From: Diplolepis rosae
Taxonomy: Eukaryota > Arthropoda > Insecta > Hymenoptera > Diplolepididae
DNA length: 64,000 nucleotides
Direction of reading: 5' to 3'
NCBI GenBank assembly: GCA_030998225.1
Contig: JAPYXD010000678.1
Location: forward strand, 186,001 to 250,000
Positions 63,124 to 64,000 of this stretch are shown piece by piece. The position numbers were made by a program, and so were the translations under genes. How positions within the stretch are numbered: position 1 is the stretch's first letter; the number at the start of each line of letters is the position of its first letter. The notes under the pieces were generated by a model. That model was given only the letters and a program-made list of their open reading frames with translations. It was not told the DNA's origin and ran no database searches.

Positions 63124-63280
63124 AGAACATTTACTGATACTTCTATCCGACTGAAAAAACAAACTCTATAAATTTGAATCGGCGATACCATTGATTACAA
63201 GCAGTGTATATGCGCTGTCGATCAACGAAATTTAGCTGCTTATCAGTGAGATTTTACTGATTTATCAATGCATATATGCT

Positions 63281-63286
63281 AATAAA
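63281..63286 (+). promoter_or_regulatory. Poly(A) signal of FAR gene
   Basis: AATAAA, 158 bp after the FAR stop codon, the first canonical hexamer downstream of it. The position is reasonable for an insect 3' UTR, but the cleavage site cannot be seen. Confidence 0.6.
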
Positions 63287-64000
63287 CCCTTAACTGCTGG
63301 CGTGTTTTTTAGTAGTATGAACGAAAGAAAATTTTTGTTTATTTTATCATCATCAGACTATTTACATAAAAATGAGGATATATAAAACACCTTTTAATAA
63401 TTATTAATTATGCTTTATTGTAAAAATAAGATTATAATGACAAGGATATAACATTAAAGTCTGACATAACATTTTGTGCGACGTCTCACAGACGTATACC
63501 AGCAGTTGAGGGTTAAAATCACTAGTATATTCATAGTTGATAAATCAGAAAAAGTTCGTAGATTAAGATTTAAAAAGAACTTGGAAATTAAAGTTGCTTC
63601 ATCGCCGCGGTTATAGAATAATTTCGAACAGTGCAATTCATTGGAATTGATGATGGAAAACACAGCAGGATAATTTATTTGAATGAATTTCAGTACTTTT
63701 CAGTAGTTCTCTATTTCAGATGCTGCTGTGAAATACACTTCCGCAAATTGCAAAATTCTGCACTGATGTATTCATATTTTGAGCAATTAATTCTACAAAA
63801 ACAGCAATGCGCTGCCGTGATATTTTTGAAATTGAATGATTCTATTGCGTATTCATCATCAATTCCAAATTCCTGTCTACGAATCCTAAATGGTTGCGAT
63901 GTTTGAAACAATGTTTAAATAACGTCGATTACAACTCTGAGATTTACAGTAGAGTCAAGGAATACACGGAGAAAAATATTTGTCTAAAATGAACCAAATT
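63287..64000. other. Downstream of FAR, nothing identified except a repeat end
   Basis: No gene seen. 63963-64000 (ACACGGAGAAAAATATTTGT) is the terminal motif of the repeat family at 42795-43012 and 55800-56032, so another copy probably begins here and continues beyond the window. Confidence 0.45.

Overview
This is an AT-rich stretch of an animal nuclear genome, almost certainly an insect. The only convincing host gene is a fatty acyl-CoA reductase (FAR) on the + strand. Its last six exons (1130-63123, 388 codons plus stop, poly(A) signal at 63281) run through the whole window. Every junction is GT-AG and the phases agree, so the reading frame is unbroken. The start and the NAD(P)H-binding N-terminus lie upstream of base 1. 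The five introns are about 27.7 kb, 3.9 kb, 88 bp, 23.5 kb and 5.6 kb. The transposon families (mariner, Copia, Ty3/Gypsy, Penelope, non-LTR, hAT MITEs) suit an insect. Hymenoptera is a guess from the transposase families.

Intron 1 (1327-29059) holds: a broken non-LTR reverse transcriptase (1740-2420, -); a three-level nest of a hAT-type MITE inside a Copia LTR inside a mariner (3400-7240); an inverted repeat built of TGACGT units (7464-8282); a GGTTAC-palindrome repeat (9350-10285); a nearly complete Ty3/Gypsy element (10848-15337, +) with a textbook -1 frameshift heptamer; a 6.5-kb set of long inverted repeats (15350-21880); a Penelope-like fragment (22070-22580); a second hAT-type MITE (22911-23437); a near-perfect palindrome carrying tRNA-like sequences (23735-24303); a 365-bp MITE (24620-24984); and a GC-rich island with a decayed proline-rich coding sequence (27091-28450).

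Intron 2 holds two decayed Tc1/mariner-type elements (30906-31658 and 31757-32990). Intron 4 (33584-57105) holds a palindromic GAA/CTT-bearing repeat family, a non-LTR element split by a 1,292-bp foldback element with a 4-bp target duplication (38330-42610), and a 10.4-kb Ty3/Gypsy element (44139-54549, -) whose LTRs are almost identical although its genes carry stops. Intron 5 holds further copies of the same repeats, a possible tRNA-derived SINE and an inverted-repeat MITE.

Apart from FAR, nearly all coding sequence here is mobile-element protein, mostly broken. What stands out most is the density of foldback DNA, several families of which recur at distant sites in the window, and the exact insertion footprints that let the nesting order be read.
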